Source of the DNA: Hydractinia symbiolongicarpus
Lineage: Eukaryota; Cnidaria; Hydrozoa; Anthoathecata; Hydractiniidae
DNA length: 64,000 nucleotides
NCBI RefSeq assembly: GCF_029227915.1
Contig: NC_079875.1
Coordinates: 1,178,001 to 1,242,000, forward strand
Direction: 5' to 3'
Shown: positions 62,561-64,000 of the stretch, in pieces
Numbering within the stretch: position 1 is the stretch's first letter
How the letters are laid out: every line of letters begins with the position of its first letter
The notes under the pieces: model-generated
Databases searched by the model: none
Told to the model about the DNA's origin: nothing
The model's input: the letters and a program-made list of their open reading frames with translations, nothing else
Translations under genes and position numbers: made by a program

Positions 62561-62763
62561 GGGAAATGAGTTTACTCCCTGGGTACTTTCTTTGTATACT
62601 TTTGACTATACGGGCCGAGTCCGGGATTTACGGGAAATCGCGGGTTTTCGTTTGCCGGCGATTAAACTTCTTTTATTCAGCGTCTCATCAAAAATGAAAA
62701 CATTTTTAAAAACTACAAGTCTCATGGGCTTTAGTGGTGAAATAATAATTTAAAAAATCGTTT
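62561..62763 (+). repeat. Representative 203-bp monomer (B haplotype)
   Basis: This copy is close to the majority sequence and is used as the reference phase: position 1 is the first G of GGGAAATGAG and position 203 is the last base before the next GGG. In order it holds a pyrimidine-rich segment with GTATAC (about 11-45), the GC-rich box (51-100), a T-rich stretch TTCTTTTATTCAGCGTCTC (108-126), the inverted-repeat region (128-149), ACTACAAGTCTCAT (152-165), and an A/T-rich tail (180-198) ending in ATCGTTC or a variant. GC is about 77 of 203 bases in the consensus. Near its end this copy has the common variants CATGGGCTTT and GAAATAATAA. Confidence 0.9.
62611..62660 (+). repeat. GC-rich box of the monomer with four helically spaced GGG tracts
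   Basis: In this reference copy GGG tracts lie at 62612-62614, 62623-62625, 62632-62634 and 62642-62644, so their starts are 11, 9 and 10 bases apart. Each is preceded by C (CGGG). The 50-bp box is about 64% GC, against about 26% for the following 103 bp, and holds 9 of the 13 CpG dinucleotides of the monomer. The intervening loops are 8, 6 and 7 bases, close to but not strictly inside the usual G3+N1-7 quadruplex rule. In many copies one tract is reduced (GTCCAGG or GCAGG variants). A protein-binding or DNA-structure role is inference only. The pattern recurs in every monomer, and this entry is one example. Confidence 0.7.
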
Positions 62764-64000
62764 GGGAAATTTGTTTACTCCCTGTGTATTTTCCTTGTAT
62801 ACATTCGACTATACGGGCCAAGCCCGGGATTTACGGGAAATCGCGGGTTTTCGTTTGCCGGCGATTAAACTGCTTTTATTCAGCGTCTCATTAAAAATGA
62901 AAACATTTTTGAAAACTACAAGTCTCATGCGTTTTAGTGGTGAAAAAATAATTTAAAAAATCGTTCGGGAAATGAGTTTACTCCCTGGGTACTTTCTTTG
63001 TATACTTTTGATTATACGGACCGAGTCCGGGGTTTACGGGAAATGGCGGGCTTTCGTTTGCCGGCGATTAAACTTCTTTTATTCAGCGTCTCATCAAAAA
63101 TGAAAACATTTTTGAAAACTACAAGTCTCATGCGTTTTAGTGGTGAAAAGATAATTTAAAAAATCGTTTTGGAAATGAGTTTACTCACAGGGTACTTTCT
63201 TTGTATACATTCGACTATACCGGCCAAGCCCGGAATTTTCGGGAAATCGCGGGTTTTCGTTTGCCGGCGATTAAACCACTTTCATTAAGCGTCTCATCAA
63301 AAATGAAAACATTTCTGAAAACTACAAGTCTCATGCGTTTTAGTGGTGAAAAAATAATTTAAAAAATCGTTCGGGAAATGAGTTTACTCCCTGGGTACTT
63401 TCTTTGTATACTTTTGACTATACGGGCCGAGTCCGGGATTTACGGGAAATCGCGGGTTTTCGTTTGCCGGCGATTAAACTTCTTTTATTCAGCGTCTCAT
63501 CAAAAATGAAAACATTTTTAAAAACTACAAGTCTCATGGGCTTTAGTGGTGAAATAATAATTTAAAAAATCGTTTGGAAAATTTGTTTACTCCCTGGATA
63601 CTTTCTTTGTATACTTTTGACTATACGGGCCGAGTCCGGGATTTACGGGAAATCGCATGTTTTCGTTTGCCGGCGATTAAACTTCTTTTATTCAGCGTCT
63701 CATCAAAAATGAAAACATTTTTAAAAACTACAACTCTCATGCGTTTTAGTGGTGAAATAATAATTTAAAAAATCGTTCGGGAAATGAGTTTACTCCCTGG
63801 CTACTATCTTTGTATACTTTTGACTATACGGGCCAAGCCCGGGATTTACGGGAAATCTCGGGTTTTCGTTTGCCGGCGATTAAACCTCTTTCATTAAGCG
63901 TCTCATCAAAAATGAAAACATTTTTGAAAACTACAAGTCTCATGCGTTTTAGTGGTGAAAAAATAAATTAAAAAATCGTTCGGGAAATGAGTTTACTCCC

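Larger units (their letters stand above)
1..64000 (+). repeat. 203-bp satellite DNA array, about 316 head-to-tail monomers
   Basis: The same 203-bp unit recurs without a break from the first to the last base, always in the same orientation. The anchor GGGAAATGAG appears at 392, 595 and so on to 63982. The span, corrected for eleven 192-bp monomers and scattered 1-bp indels, fits 314 steps. Overall GC of the monomer is about 38%. Nearly all sequence differences are substitutions or 1-bp indels in A runs and in the stretch just before TTTACGGG. There is no inserted element, inverted monomer or unique spacer. Arrays like this are typical of centromeric, pericentromeric or subtelomeric heterochromatin in eukaryotes; which of these applies is not visible here. 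I do not recognise the monomer as a named satellite family. No gene is supported anywhere in the window. Confidence 0.98.
61392..64000 (+). repeat. Mosaic A/B monomers at the right edge
   Basis: A-type monomers with the variants CTATACCGGCC and GGATTTTCGGGAAA recur at 61381, 62396 and 63208 (1015 and 812 bp apart), separated by B-type monomers. Two monomers near 62764 and 63577 carry AAATTTGTTTACTCC in place of AAATGAGTTTACTCC. The array runs off the right edge in mid-monomer (next GGG at 63982). Confidence 0.75.

Noticed and set aside
62590-62612. Promoter-like TTGACTATAC or TATA-like GTATAC in each monomer
   Set aside because: Short AT-rich matches are expected by chance, repeat in all copies and precede no gene. 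I have no support for calling a promoter.
62611-62660. Telomere-like G-rich repeats
   Set aside because: The GGG tracts are embedded in a unique 50-bp box repeated at 203 bp, not in a short tandem telomeric unit.
62561-62763. A mammalian-type CENP-B box (TTCG....A..CGGG)
   Set aside because: The closest candidates, such as TTCGTTTGCCGGCG, fail at the required A and CGGG positions, and I found no match on the other strand.
1-64000. CRISPR array
   Set aside because: There are no short conserved repeats separated by unrelated spacers. The whole unit is conserved and has no unique spacer.
1-64000. LTRs, terminal inverted repeats, or a transposase within the array
   Set aside because: No boundaries, target-site duplications or coding remnants are visible. 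Every stretch is a recognisable monomer.

Overview
The whole 64 kb window is one uninterrupted head-to-tail satellite DNA array. The monomer is 203 bp, every copy has the same orientation, and a monomer anchor (GGGAAATGAG) can be followed from position 392 to 63982 in about 314 steps. With the two edges this gives roughly 316 monomers. I see no protein-coding gene, RNA gene, transposon, CRISPR array or unique sequence. Both window edges lie inside the array, so the locus is larger than what is shown. A tandem satellite of this size and purity points to eukaryotic heterochromatin (centromeric, pericentromeric or subtelomeric). The species cannot be named from the sequence. CpG is not depleted in the monomer (13 CpG, observed/expected about 1.8), which argues weakly against a heavily CpG-methylated vertebrate-like genome.

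The monomer is bipartite. Positions 51-100 (monomer phase starting at GGGAAATGAG) are about 64% GC and carry four GGG tracts spaced about one helical turn apart. Positions 101-203 are about 26% GC and contain a perfect inverted repeat (TCAAAAATG-AAAA-CATTTTTGA) and A-tracts. Two monomer haplotypes, here called A and B, differ at linked sites, and recombinants between them are common. A third class is 192 bp long through an 11-bp deletion; it appears 11 times, only between 45.0 and 61.0 kb.

Monomers are organised in many local higher-order repeats (HORs) that change along the array. 0-5.7 kb: mosaic with 609-bp and 1218-bp periods. 5.7-7.0 kb: a dimer repeated three times. 7.0-10.3 kb: a 9-mer (1826 bp). 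10.5-15.0 kb: a 10-mer (2029 bp) with an extra dimer. 14.9-18.8 kb: a 5-mer (1016 bp) and a dispersed copy. 18.9-35.6 kb: a very recent tandem duplication of 8315/8316 bp (41 monomers), the largest event here. 36.7-44.7 kb: 4-mer (812 bp), 6-mer (1217 bp) and 3-mer (609 bp) HORs. 44.6-61.4 kb: complex HORs of 2007/1804, 1218, 1814 and 801 bp that share the 192-bp monomers. 61.4-64 kb: mosaic A/B monomers.

Together these record repeated unequal crossover and gene conversion. Several breakpoints can be placed to within 6-41 bp because flanking monomers carry diagnostic variants. Short reading frames of 64-132 codons recur but follow from the monomer sequence: 203 is not divisible by 3, most of these frames open with TTG rather than ATG, and they have no gene context. 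I do not call them genes. All comparisons were made by eye without alignment software, so block edges given as rounded numbers are approximate.
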